Origin: an uncultured bacterium
GTDB lineage: Bacteria > Bacteroidota > Bacteroidia > CAILMK01
Length of the DNA stretch: 64,000 nucleotides
Assembly (NCBI GenBank): GCA_903829945.1
Contig: CAIKRV010000090.1
Location: 18,114-82,113, forward strand
Direction: 5' to 3'
The notes below the pieces were generated by a model. The model made no database searches. It saw only the letters and a program-made list of their open reading frames with translations, and was not told the origin of the DNA. This document shows positions 54,525 through 62,589 of the stretch, in pieces (position 1 is the first letter of the stretch; each line of letters opens with the position of its first letter). The position numbers were made by a program, and so were the translations under genes.

Positions 54525-55508
54525 TTGATACGCTCTGAAGAAAATTATTCCTTTCAAAAGATAGTAATTATTGTTGCTATCATCTTGTTTATTTTAAAAA
54601 TAGTAGCCTGGTATCTTACCAATTCTATTGCTATTTTGACGGATGCACTGGAAGGTATTGTTAATATTATCACCGCATTTATAGGACTCTATAGCCTGTA
54701 TCTTGCCAATATTCCCAAAGATGAAAATCACCCTTACGGGCATGGCAAAGCTGAATTTATCTCCGCTGCCATAGAGGGTACCTTAATTTCAGTCACCGGA
54801 TTAATAATTATTTATGAGGCCATTAATAATTTAAAACATCCACATATTCTGGGCAAATTGGATATAGGGATTGGTATTATTGCTTTAACCAGTTTAATCA
54901 ACTTTTTAGTTGGCTTTTTAGCCGTTAGGAAAGGAAAGAAAAATAAATCATTGGCCTTAATCGCCAGTGGAAAACATTTGGAAACTGATACCTATTCCAC
55001 CTTCGGTATTATTGTCGGATTGATTTTAATTTATTTTACCCATCTCAATTGGTTGGATAGCGTTATTGCACTAACCTATGCCCTCATTATTATCGTCACC
55101 GGATATAAAATAATTCGCTCTTCCATAGCAGGAATTATGGATGAAGCAGATATAAAATTACTCAATGAAGTGGTGGTATATTTAAATGCCACCCGAGCCA
55201 TTAATTGGATTGATTTGCATAATCTTCGCATTATCAAATACGGTGCTGTATTGCATTTGGATTGCCACCTGACCGTGCCTTGGTATTTTAACGTACAGGA
55301 TGCGCACGAGGAAGTTAAAAAACTGGAAGATTTTGTTAAAGAAAAATACGGAGATAGCGTGGAAATGTTTGTTCATTTGGATGGCTGTGAAAGTTTTTCT
55401 TGTCAATTATGCCAAATTCAGGATTGCGCCAAACGCCAATATCCTTTTATTTCTAAAGTGGAATGGACCATGCATAATATTTCCAAAAATATCAAGCATC
55501 AATTATAA
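54525..55508 (+). CDS. Cation diffusion facilitator (CDF) family transporter
   Basis: A 327-residue inner-membrane exporter of divalent metals. Six membrane spans are visible; TDALEGIVNIITAF carries Asp in span 2, HPYGHGKAEFISAAIEG is the classic cytoplasmic His motif, and HLETDTYSTFGIIVGL holds the span 5 site. The cytoplasmic tail has a ferredoxin-like fold and Cys-rich end (CESFSCQLCQIQDC). Start is TTG (54525); there is no ATG upstream in frame, and an ATT at 54510 lies near the predicted transcription start. Metal specificity unknown. Confidence 0.88.
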   Translation: MIRSEENYSFQKIVIIVAIILFILKIVAWYLTNSIAILTDALEGIVNIITAFIGLYSLYLANIPKDENHPYGHGKAEFISAAIEGTLISVTGLIIIYEAINNLKHPHILGKLDIGIGIIALTSLINFLVGFLAVRKGKKNKSLALIASGKHLETDTYSTFGIIVGLILIYFTHLNWLDSVIALTYALIIIVTGYKIIRSSIAGIMDEADIKLLNEVVVYLNATRAINWIDLHNLRIIKYGAVLHLDCHLTVPWYFNVQDAHEEVKKLEDFVKEKYGDSVEMFVHLDGCESFSCQLCQIQDCAKRQYPFISKVEWTMHNISKNIKHQL

Positions 55509-55511
55509 ATT

Positions 55512-56540
55512 TTATTTTACGAAATAAAAATCTCCCGGGCCGATACCACATCTAAAGGAATCAAGCAAGGTGCCATTGGAGGTATATCGAAATACAATCC
55601 CTCTTTGAGTAAAACCTATCGCATCGCTTGCATATATCGTTCCTGTGGCAAGATCAAGGCCTAAGCCATAACATTGTTTACCCGAGGCAACAAATGCTTG
55701 TGTGGGCAATTGTGCATCATGAATGCCCATTTTATACACCCCGTTATCCAAATAATACAAGGTATCCAAACCGGCATTGATTTTAAGTCGGCCCGGAGCA
55801 TCATTGACGGATGGAAAACTAAAACTACTTAATACTTTCCGTGTTGCCGGGTCAATCCTTTGAAGGTTAGCAGGTTTACTTTTAATATAGGCATTCGTCA
55901 AGACCCAAAGCTTATCTTCTTTATCCTTTACAATCCATTGCGGCTCTTCCCCTACCGGAATGGAATCAATCACTTTTTCATTTACAGGATCAATGACCAA
56001 TACACATGAACCATGTTTTACCTTCGTGACGAATAATTCATTATTAAAAACAAGCATTTGTTCCGTCCAGCCGGATACCGGAATTTTTGATTTAATATTT
56101 TGATCGGCATCCAGTACCCAAATTGCATTGGCGCCAAAATCCGTTACAAAAGCCTTGTTTTGAAATGGCAAATAATATCTTGGCGAATTAAATCCTTGAA
56201 TACTTTTTTGAGTTTTAAAAGTTTGGGCATCCAACATTTCTATTTTCTGGGAATTATTCACCACTAAAAAATAATGGCTGCCATCTCCATACATACTCTG
56301 AAATACATCCCCCAATGGATAGTTATTTATTTTAGAAAATACATCCGGTTCTACTTGCTTGGTATCTTTATGAAAAAAACTCACTGCCGCATTTCCTTGG
56401 GAAAAGTTTCCCTCACAAACAATAAAAACCCCATTTGCAAAAGTTTCACCCGTATTGGTAGGGGTAGCAGGGGTTTCTTTTTTGCAGGCAGCCAATACCC
56501 CTATACTCAGGATTAAAATAAAATAATTTATTCTTTTCAT
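55512..56540 (-). CDS. Beta-propeller (YncE/DUF5074-type, BtuG-like) surface lipoprotein
   Basis: A 342-residue lipoprotein (lipobox LAACKK). The rest is a seven-bladed propeller with repeats such as YFLVVNNSQKIEMLDAQTF, AFVTDFGANAIWVLDADQ and CVLVIDPVNEKVIDSIPVGEEPQW. Its ATG overlaps the stop of a BtuB-like receptor (ATGA), and the operon is led by a cobalamin riboswitch. This is the setting of Bacteroides BtuG, a surface propeller that captures vitamin B12 and passes it to BtuB. Role by context; fold confident. Confidence 0.78.
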   Translation of the reverse strand: MKRINYFILILSIGVLAACKKETPATPTNTGETFANGVFIVCEGNFSQGNAAVSFFHKDTKQVEPDVFSKINNYPLGDVFQSMYGDGSHYFLVVNNSQKIEMLDAQTFKTQKSIQGFNSPRYYLPFQNKAFVTDFGANAIWVLDADQNIKSKIPVSGWTEQMLVFNNELFVTKVKHGSCVLVIDPVNEKVIDSIPVGEEPQWIVKDKEDKLWVLTNAYIKSKPANLQRIDPATRKVLSSFSFPSVNDAPGRLKINAGLDTLYYLDNGVYKMGIHDAQLPTQAFVASGKQCYGLGLDLATGTIYASDAIGFTQRGIVFRYTSNGTLLDSFRCGIGPGDFYFVK

Positions 56541-58450
56541 AATTTAAAATCAATGCCAATTTCCATATATCTTCCCGGCATAGGATACCATTGTATGGTT
56601 TGATAGGATACATCAAAAATATTCAGTATTTTACCATGTACGGAAAATGAATAATTCTTAAATAAAAACGTTCTATATATACTCAGATTTACCAATCCGT
56701 ATCCGGGCAAACTCACCGTATTATCCGCCAGGGTATATCTCATACCGGTAAAGTTATATTCGCCCATCAGCATCCAATTTTTGTACGCTGCCTTTAAGGA
56801 AGTATAAAGCGTATTTTTAGGAACATAAATCAATTGCTTTCCCAAGGATAAATCATTAGCATTTAAAGTGGAGCTTACTAATGCCTGGGTATAGGAATAG
56901 GCAATGGTAGCTCCATAATAATTATTACCCTTAATATATTTAAGTTCCTCGCGGTATTCCAAACCTTCAGTCCTCACTCTTTTTATATTTTGTGCTTCAT
57001 AATATCCATGATTCTTCGGCAACCATACAATTTCATTATTAATATCAGACCAATAAAACGTCAGTTCGCTATTTAAATTCAAGTTAGGCAGTAAGTATAA
57101 AGCACTGATCAGTCCGCCTTCTCCGGAATAAGCCAGTTCCGGTTGTAAATCAGGATTGCCTCCCGGTATCCAATACAAATCATAAAGTGCCGGAAAATTA
57201 AAGTTTTTCCCTGCTCCTAATTTTATTTGTAAAACTTGTTTAGCAATAATATCCTGAAGTAATACCACATTACCAACCGGTGCATACGATACATGATTTA
57301 TAATTTCTTCCCTACCCATTAATTGATACTGAAAAGAGCCAATAACTTGTTGGTAGCTCATAAAAAAAGATGCTCTTTCCTGTATGCGCACACCTGTAAA
57401 TCCATCAGAGATCGCCCTATCCTTGGTATATTGTACTGCCATATCCATTTGCTTGTTTTTATCAAAGGATATATCTGCAGCGCTCTTTAAAAAGAGTTTA
57501 TCTACTTTGCTTTTTTCATTAATCTGTGATAAATAATCACGGTAGTGTAAAGCCTCATCGGTAAATGCTGCTTTTGTGGTCCATATTACTTTATTAAATC
57601 GATGCTCATGCGCTATAAAAATGCGCGTGGAACTATCATTTTTCCATTGGTGCCCATTGATGGAAGTCATGGCTTGCGCAATATCCCTGGCATAATTCTG
57701 ATACCAAAGTCCCGCGCTAAAAATATCTTTATCGGAAAGCTTCCAAGCCAGCTCTTGCAAGATACCGTACATAGACGAACCCGCCTTATGTTGCGTATCC
57801 AAAGGATAGCCGAACTTTGCAAGATTATAAAAAGTATAATTATTCTCTGCTTTATCAAAAAATAATTTGGTAGCGCCACTAATTTTTGCATTGCCGTAAT
57901 TAAATCCGAGCAAGCCTTTCTGTGTGCCGAAACTTCCTAAAGTATAACTTGCCTCAATATTGTTTTTTCCGAAGACTCTATTATTTTCCAATAAAATACT
58001 GCCTCCTAATCCGCCCATACCTTGTTTCAAACTGGCATTGCCATACAATACTTTTACCTGATCGGTGATGAATAAGGGCACCAAACTAAAATCAAATACG
58101 CCGCCTGCCGAAGAGCCTACCGGAATATCATTCCAAAATATTTTACTTTGACTGGCTCCTGTCCCTCTAAACGATATGGTTCCCAATCCCGGACCATAGG
58201 ATTTTATAAAAATACCATTGGCGGTACTGAGGATAGAGGCAAGATCAGATGTTTTGTATTGCTGTAAGGTAAAGGAATCAAATGCAATTATTTTTTGAAG
58301 ATTCTTTGCTGTTTTCTTAGTCTGCAAAACATTTACTTCCTTTAAGTGTAAGGTATCTTTATCCATCTGCGAAAATACCGGCAGGGCACCACTCAGAAAA
58401 ATGAGCATAACAATAATTTTCCTAAAGTTATTCAGTCCTTTGGTATGCAT
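56537..58450 (-). CDS. BtuB-like TonB-dependent receptor (cobalamin)
   Basis: About 637 residues from ATG at 58450, which places the signal peptide (ending ALPVFSQ) near the N-terminus; an in-frame start at 58507 overlaps the previous gene. The plug domain includes LKEVNVLQTKK, LASILSTANGIFIKSYGPGLGTISFRG and VLYGNASLKQGMGGLGGSI; the barrel ends MPGRYMEIGIDFKL. There is no carboxypeptidase-like N-domain, as in BtuB. Position under a cobalamin riboswitch and before a BtuG-like gene assigns vitamin B12 uptake. Confidence 0.85.
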   Translation of the reverse strand: MHTKGLNNFRKIIVMLIFLSGALPVFSQMDKDTLHLKEVNVLQTKKTAKNLQKIIAFDSFTLQQYKTSDLASILSTANGIFIKSYGPGLGTISFRGTGASQSKIFWNDIPVGSSAGGVFDFSLVPLFITDQVKVLYGNASLKQGMGGLGGSILLENNRVFGKNNIEASYTLGSFGTQKGLLGFNYGNAKISGATKLFFDKAENNYTFYNLAKFGYPLDTQHKAGSSMYGILQELAWKLSDKDIFSAGLWYQNYARDIAQAMTSINGHQWKNDSSTRIFIAHEHRFNKVIWTTKAAFTDEALHYRDYLSQINEKSKVDKLFLKSAADISFDKNKQMDMAVQYTKDRAISDGFTGVRIQERASFFMSYQQVIGSFQYQLMGREEIINHVSYAPVGNVVLLQDIIAKQVLQIKLGAGKNFNFPALYDLYWIPGGNPDLQPELAYSGEGGLISALYLLPNLNLNSELTFYWSDINNEIVWLPKNHGYYEAQNIKRVRTEGLEYREELKYIKGNNYYGATIAYSYTQALVSSTLNANDLSLGKQLIYVPKNTLYTSLKAAYKNWMLMGEYNFTGMRYTLADNTVSLPGYGLVNLSIYRTFLFKNYSFSVHGKILNIFDVSYQTIQWYPMPGRYMEIGIDFKL

Positions 58451-58493
58451 GTATTTCGTTTGGAAAGTACCGCTATATATTTTTAATTTTAAA

Positions 58494-58907
58494 TTAATGA
58501 TTTCCAATAATTAAAAATTTAGCGGTGAAAAATTTATCATTTATACCAATGCGCAGGAAATACATCCCTTGCGCCAAGGATGTAGTATTTATATTTAATT
58601 TATTTTCATAAGTATTAAAAACGCTGAATACCTGCCCTAATACATCCGCCATTTGTACGGTGACGAGGCTATTGGAATTGTTTTGAAATTCCAGCCATAA
58701 ATTTTGCCCCATCGGTACAGGCGACGGATACAAACGATAGGTATTGGCACTACTATCCAAATTTCCACGGGTACCGATTTGAAATGAAGTGCTTGCAGAA
58801 TTATACCCTGAACCTTTGCCACCGTGGTAGGCGGATTGTGCAATTATTTTATGCTGTAAACCCAAAATAAAAAGAATACACAACAGGGATTTAAAAAATT
58901 GATTCAT
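58494..58907 (-). CDS. Small secreted protein with T9SS type A sorting domain
   Basis: A 137-residue protein: signal peptide (1-23), a short Gly/Ser-rich stretch, then almost nothing but a T9SS sorting domain (YRLYPSPVPMGQNLWLEF, MADVLGQVFS, SLAQGMYFLRIG). It overlaps the SUMF1 gene by 4 bp. A passenger of only about 35 residues is unusual; it may be an anchor or partner for another surface protein of the B12 operon. Function unknown. Confidence 0.72.
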   Translation of the reverse strand: MNQFFKSLLCILFILGLQHKIIAQSAYHGGKGSGYNSASTSFQIGTRGNLDSSANTYRLYPSPVPMGQNLWLEFQNNSNSLVTVQMADVLGQVFSVFNTYENKLNINTTSLAQGMYFLRIGINDKFFTAKFLIIGNH

Positions 58908-60436
58908 CTTGCACCCCTCCCCCCCGAAGTATTTCTTCTTTGGTCGGGTTTGAGCCCGATATAAAATCTTGCCGATACCGCCGGATCTCTAAAGTTAGCC
59001 AATACACCGCTCAGCCAGGCACCGCCTCTATATCCCGCACCGATCCCGGTATTGACAGGCCAATATGGGGTATTGGCATCCCCATCGCTATTTAAAAGCC
59101 CATCGCCCAAGGTACCGTCAAAACTTAATCCTTCCTTGCCAAGGACCGTTACGCATTGCTCCCATAGGTTGCCGCTCATTTCCATTACTCCATAATAGGC
59201 GGCACCGCTTTCTAGGCGGGTACTATTACTTTTTGCGGCAAAGCCTACCCGCAATGGCCCTTGCGGACCTATATACCCGTAGCTCGCCAAGCCTGCCCCG
59301 GGAGTAATAATATCATTTACCTGCTCGGAATCCGTGGCATCATATATTAAACTATTGGCATCCACGGATAAAGCAGTCCCCCAGGCAAATTCTCCGGCTA
59401 CCGGATATTGAGGACCTCTGCATACTTTTTCAAATTCCAGTTCGCTCAGCGGGCGCAAGGCTGCCCAATCCAGATAGGCACTGAGGTCGGCCCAGTTCAA
59501 AAAATTACAGGCCCTGTTTTCTGCATCACTCGGATCATTAAAAATTTCATTCTGATTCATATTGCAGGCATATACCGCCGGAAGGGACGGCGCTACTCCG
59601 CTGCTCTGAATACTGATTCCGTTTCTATTGCTTAAAGGTTGGGCTAAGGCACCCGTAAGGATGCCGGAATTAGGTGCAAATACCGTTCTGTTTATTTGCT
59701 GAGTATAATTTAAACAATTCAGAAAATCGGCATACTGTTTCTGACTCAATTCATATTTCATACAATAAAAACCACGGTATCCTTTCGGGAATAAGGCGGG
59801 TATGCTATCCTTAGGGTCCGATTTTCCTGTATCTCGCAAGCTCAATGAATCCGTTCCATGGGCTATCATACGTTCAGAGCGAATATAAAATGGTTTTAAG
59901 CTATCTCCCCTGCTTAAGGATTGCTGTGCCCAGGCATCACCAATATAAAAGGAGCCCTGAGGAATCCATACCATTTCAATACCAAATACCTTAAGCTCAT
60001 AGGAGCCGGATGAAAAATTTACCGCCAAGGGTATAGTAATTTGTGCGGAAAGTAATGACACACTTCCTTTCCTATTAGATTGAATAAAAAATCCATTTTG
60101 ATCCGCTACCGTAGCTATTTGTACGGCCTGGCTATCATATTCAAAATTTATTTTTGAAGATAAAACTTGGGCCTGCTCCCAATTTTGATCTGCTTTTTTA
60201 TATTTAATAAATATCCATACGGCATCATGATTATGGGGTGCTGCCAGGCCCTCCAAATTCCAGGCATTTTCCCAGGAAACGCGACACTGTACATGAGTGC
60301 CATCGATCATTTTTACCTCGCTTATTTGTAAATTATTAGCACATGCGCTCAGGCCGGATAAATAGCCTATGCATAGCAGCAGGCTCATGCGCCATGCTCT
60401 TTTAATTCGACAAATATTTAAAGATAAAAAACGCAA
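58904..60436 (-). CDS. SUMF1/FGE-fold protein, probably non-catalytic
   Basis: A 510-residue exported protein; the start may be ATG 60388 (MSLLLCIGYLSG, lipobox-like LSAC) instead of 60436. Residues about 155-500 have the formylglycine-generating enzyme fold: VWIPQGSFYIGD, FYCMKYELSQKQYADFLN, LRPLSELEFEKVCRG, EMSGNLWEQC and YRGGAWLSG. The paired active-site cysteines of FGE are missing in the final block (FRDPAVSARFYIG), as in structural family members GldJ/GldK. It is the second gene of the cobalamin riboswitch operon; a scaffold or binding role is inferred. Confidence 0.75.
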   Translation of the reverse strand: MRFLSLNICRIKRAWRMSLLLCIGYLSGLSACANNLQISEVKMIDGTHVQCRVSWENAWNLEGLAAPHNHDAVWIFIKYKKADQNWEQAQVLSSKINFEYDSQAVQIATVADQNGFFIQSNRKGSVSLLSAQITIPLAVNFSSGSYELKVFGIEMVWIPQGSFYIGDAWAQQSLSRGDSLKPFYIRSERMIAHGTDSLSLRDTGKSDPKDSIPALFPKGYRGFYCMKYELSQKQYADFLNCLNYTQQINRTVFAPNSGILTGALAQPLSNRNGISIQSSGVAPSLPAVYACNMNQNEIFNDPSDAENRACNFLNWADLSAYLDWAALRPLSELEFEKVCRGPQYPVAGEFAWGTALSVDANSLIYDATDSEQVNDIITPGAGLASYGYIGPQGPLRVGFAAKSNSTRLESGAAYYGVMEMSGNLWEQCVTVLGKEGLSFDGTLGDGLLNSDGDANTPYWPVNTGIGAGYRGGAWLSGVLANFRDPAVSARFYIGLKPDQRRNTSGGRGAR

Positions 60437-60444
60437 AATTGAAA

Positions 60445-61749
60445 TTATTCCTTGATAAGTTTTTGATTGAAAACACCATCTTTATCTTGGACGCTCAGTA
60501 TATATATACCGGAAGCTAAAGACGCAATATTGATGGAAGCTGTCCCTGCATTCAATGGCATTTCCATTTTTATTTTCCCCTGTAAATCCATAATGGTGAT
60601 TTTTGCATTTTCAGATACCGTACACTTAATATTGACCAGTGACGAAGCAGGATTTGGATATACTGAAATAACGCGAGCCGTATTTATTTCCTTTTCTATG
60701 CCAGCCGTTATTTTATAATTCACTGCCACCGCTTGGGTAGATACCCCTACGGTAAAGCTATCCACAAATTTGTTAAATCCTGAATTATCTACTATATACA
60801 CATGAGAATTATTAACATAATCATTGCTCACCATATAAGTAAAATCATGGACGGAATCATAAGCATAATTGGTATAAAGCTTATTTGAAATTGCTGTCAT
60901 ATTTTGATTGTTTTTCCCTGTATTAAATCCGAATTCCTCCACGGATTGCAAATTATTGCTCACTGAAGCATAAATTTTATAGGTGGGATTTTTTGGATTG
61001 CCGGCAATAACATTGGTACAAGCCGGATGATTGGGCAAATACTGATAGGTACCCGTACTCAATTGATAGGCATTGGCACGCACCGGCGCCGTGGAAAAAC
61101 TTGGGGTATATCCGTAGGAAAACGTATAAATAAACTGACCATCACTCAATACATCTTGAATATTTAAAGCCGACGTATCCATATTAATTTCCTTCGCTAA
61201 TTTTGGGGTAGCTGCACTTAAATCCAATACCGCCAAGCGACCGGAATCACCGGAACTTTCTGCAACATAAACATTCGTGCCAATAGCTACCATACCATTA
61301 CAAGCTTGCTTTACGATAAGATCATTATATAAAAGTTTGAAATTATTTTTATTATAAACTTGAATATAATTGGCCGTAGCCGGATACCAACGAGAGATTA
61401 TTAAATAATTTCCGGTGATGCACATTTTATTAATGCCCGGAATCACTATACTATCTACTTTTTGATGGGAGCCTGTAGTATATTTATATAAAAAGGAATC
61501 TACATCAATGTATAAATAATCATTATCCGCTAAAGCGGCATTGGTAAAATTTCCATGGATGGAATCAAAAATATTTAAAGATTTATTGGATGGATTATAG
61601 GAGTAGCATTTTACATAATTGCCTTTGACACCATAATGACCACCACTAACAAAAACTACCTCACTGACCCCATATTGTGCCATTAATTGCACCGTGGAAA
61701 ATAGTCCGAGGAGGAAACTGAGGATAAATAAGCATTTACTGTTCTTCAT
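60445..61749 (-). CDS. Secreted beta-propeller with T9SS sorting domain, first gene of B12 operon
   Basis: A 434-residue protein: signal peptide (1-25), YncE-like propeller repeats (NYVKCYSYNPSNKSLNIFDS, YLYIDVDSFLYKYTTGS, YIQVYNKNNFKLLYN, GRLAVLDLSAATPKL, HVYIVDNSGFNKFVDSF) and a T9SS domain (SVYPNPASSLVNIKC to LASGIYILSVQDKDG). It lies directly behind the cobalamin riboswitch, so it is presumably made when B12 is scarce. It resembles the BtuG-like propeller at the operon's other end but reaches the surface by T9SS. B12 binding is inferred. Confidence 0.75.
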   Translation of the reverse strand: MKNSKCLFILSFLLGLFSTVQLMAQYGVSEVVFVSGGHYGVKGNYVKCYSYNPSNKSLNIFDSIHGNFTNAALADNDYLYIDVDSFLYKYTTGSHQKVDSIVIPGINKMCITGNYLIISRWYPATANYIQVYNKNNFKLLYNDLIVKQACNGMVAIGTNVYVAESSGDSGRLAVLDLSAATPKLAKEINMDTSALNIQDVLSDGQFIYTFSYGYTPSFSTAPVRANAYQLSTGTYQYLPNHPACTNVIAGNPKNPTYKIYASVSNNLQSVEEFGFNTGKNNQNMTAISNKLYTNYAYDSVHDFTYMVSNDYVNNSHVYIVDNSGFNKFVDSFTVGVSTQAVAVNYKITAGIEKEINTARVISVYPNPASSLVNIKCTVSENAKITIMDLQGKIKMEMPLNAGTASINIASLASGIYILSVQDKDGVFNQKLIKE

Positions 61750-61766
61750 ACAACGATATTTAATTT

Positions 61767-61790
61767 AAAGGTTAATTACAAACAACCTTT
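61767..61790 (-). promoter_or_regulatory. Hairpin between riboswitch and start codon
   Basis: AAAGGTT and AACCTTT form a 7-bp stem with a 10-nt loop, 17 nt before the ATG at 61749. It has no T-tract and could be part of the riboswitch's translational control, though this is a guess. Confidence 0.35.
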
Positions 61791-61872
61791 CGAATAAGAA
61801 GCACAGATAAATACTGACGGAATGGCGAAAGCATTCATCCATTGCCTTTCACCCGAAAGCATGAACAATTTA

Positions 61873-62058
61873 AAAGCGAAGGCAGGTCTTCTGGCTTACC
61901 TGAACCACAATGCCTTCCCGTTAATAAAAACAGTGGCGTATTTGTTTGTGGTCTGCAATTGAAGTGAAAAACTTCATAACAGGCTTACAGCAGCGGGGAC
62001 TGCTCCGGTTTTTCACCGGATTCCCTTTTCATCCCGCAAAATGCGAGAACCTTTGCTG
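61873..62058 (-). ncRNA. Cobalamin riboswitch
   Basis: Read on the minus strand: GCAAAGGTT, AAAAGGGAATCCGGTG, CCGGAGCAGTCCCCGCTGC TGTAA, and the B12 box AAGCCAGAAGACCTGCC (61897-61881) followed by CTTCGC, which closes on the 5' GCAAAGG. These are the hallmarks of the adenosylcobalamin-binding RNA. No terminator follows, so control is probably at translation of the gene starting at 61749. The remaining leader (61750-61872) has only a short hairpin. Confidence 0.93.
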
Positions 62059-62061
62059 CAA

Positions 62062-62069
62062 CAAAGTTA
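62062..62069 (-). promoter_or_regulatory. -7 promoter element of the cobalamin riboswitch operon
   Basis: TAACTTTG on the minus strand; the transcript would start near 62056, exactly at the 5' edge of the riboswitch. The rest of 62070-62325 holds no gene or further element that I could support. Confidence 0.5.
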
Positions 62070-62325
62070 AAATTATTGGGAGAACAAGCTTTAAAAATCT
62101 TAATAAAGTTGCATCTTATTGTTATACAATATATTAACACCTTACCATGACTTCCATAAGCCTGATATATGTTTGGTTCATAATCAATAAGATAGCAAAT
62201 AATTGTGGAAAAGTGATAAAAAATGAACATAATTGGGAAAAATTGCTTATCTTTACGATGTTAATTTGACCTGCCAAAGTCCAAAACTTCGTGTATATAC
62301 CTTTTTATAACCATTAAAAAATAAA

Positions 62326-62514
62326 ATGATGGAAGAGGTTTCATTTGAACTGGATAGGAATATGGGCAGACCATATATATCCGAAGTAAGTATTTATAAT
62401 GGAAAAGGTGATCGCATAAAAGTGATGACGCTTACCAATTCAGTAAATCAAGACCAGATGCAGGTATCATTCTCAGAAGAGAATTTTACTCGTAAAAAAG
62501 CAAAGAAGAAATAA
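62326..62514 (+). CDS. Small conserved-looking basic protein of unknown function
   Basis: 62 residues (a second ATG at 62329 would give 61). A beta-rich middle (RPYISEVSIYNGKGDRIKVMTL) is followed by a Lys-rich tail (FTRKKAKKK). No signal peptide or membrane segment. It is followed by a strong terminator and preceded by TTATCTTTA-like A/T-rich DNA, which suggests a real gene despite the small size. Divergent from the B12 operon. Function unknown. Confidence 0.55.
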   Translation: MMEEVSFELDRNMGRPYISEVSIYNGKGDRIKVMTLTNSVNQDQMQVSFSEENFTRKKAKKK

Positions 62515-62531
62515 TTAATCCAAACAAAAGC

Positions 62532-62564
62532 AAGAAAGCCCCTAAAAATTTCAGGGGCTTTCTT
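62532..62564. terminator. Bidirectional terminator between convergent genes
   Basis: A 12-bp perfect stem (AAGAAAGCCCCT with AGGGGCTTTCTT) with a 9-nt loop. It ends the small gene at 62514 and, from the other side, the T9SS gene ending at 62590. Confidence 0.82.
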
Positions 62565-62589
62565 ATTGGAGGAAGGTGGTAGGGAGGGA

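Noticed and set aside
58904..60436. Calling the SUMF1-fold protein a sulfatase-activating enzyme
   Set aside because: The active-site cysteine pair is absent in the terminal motif and there is no sulfatase gene in the window.
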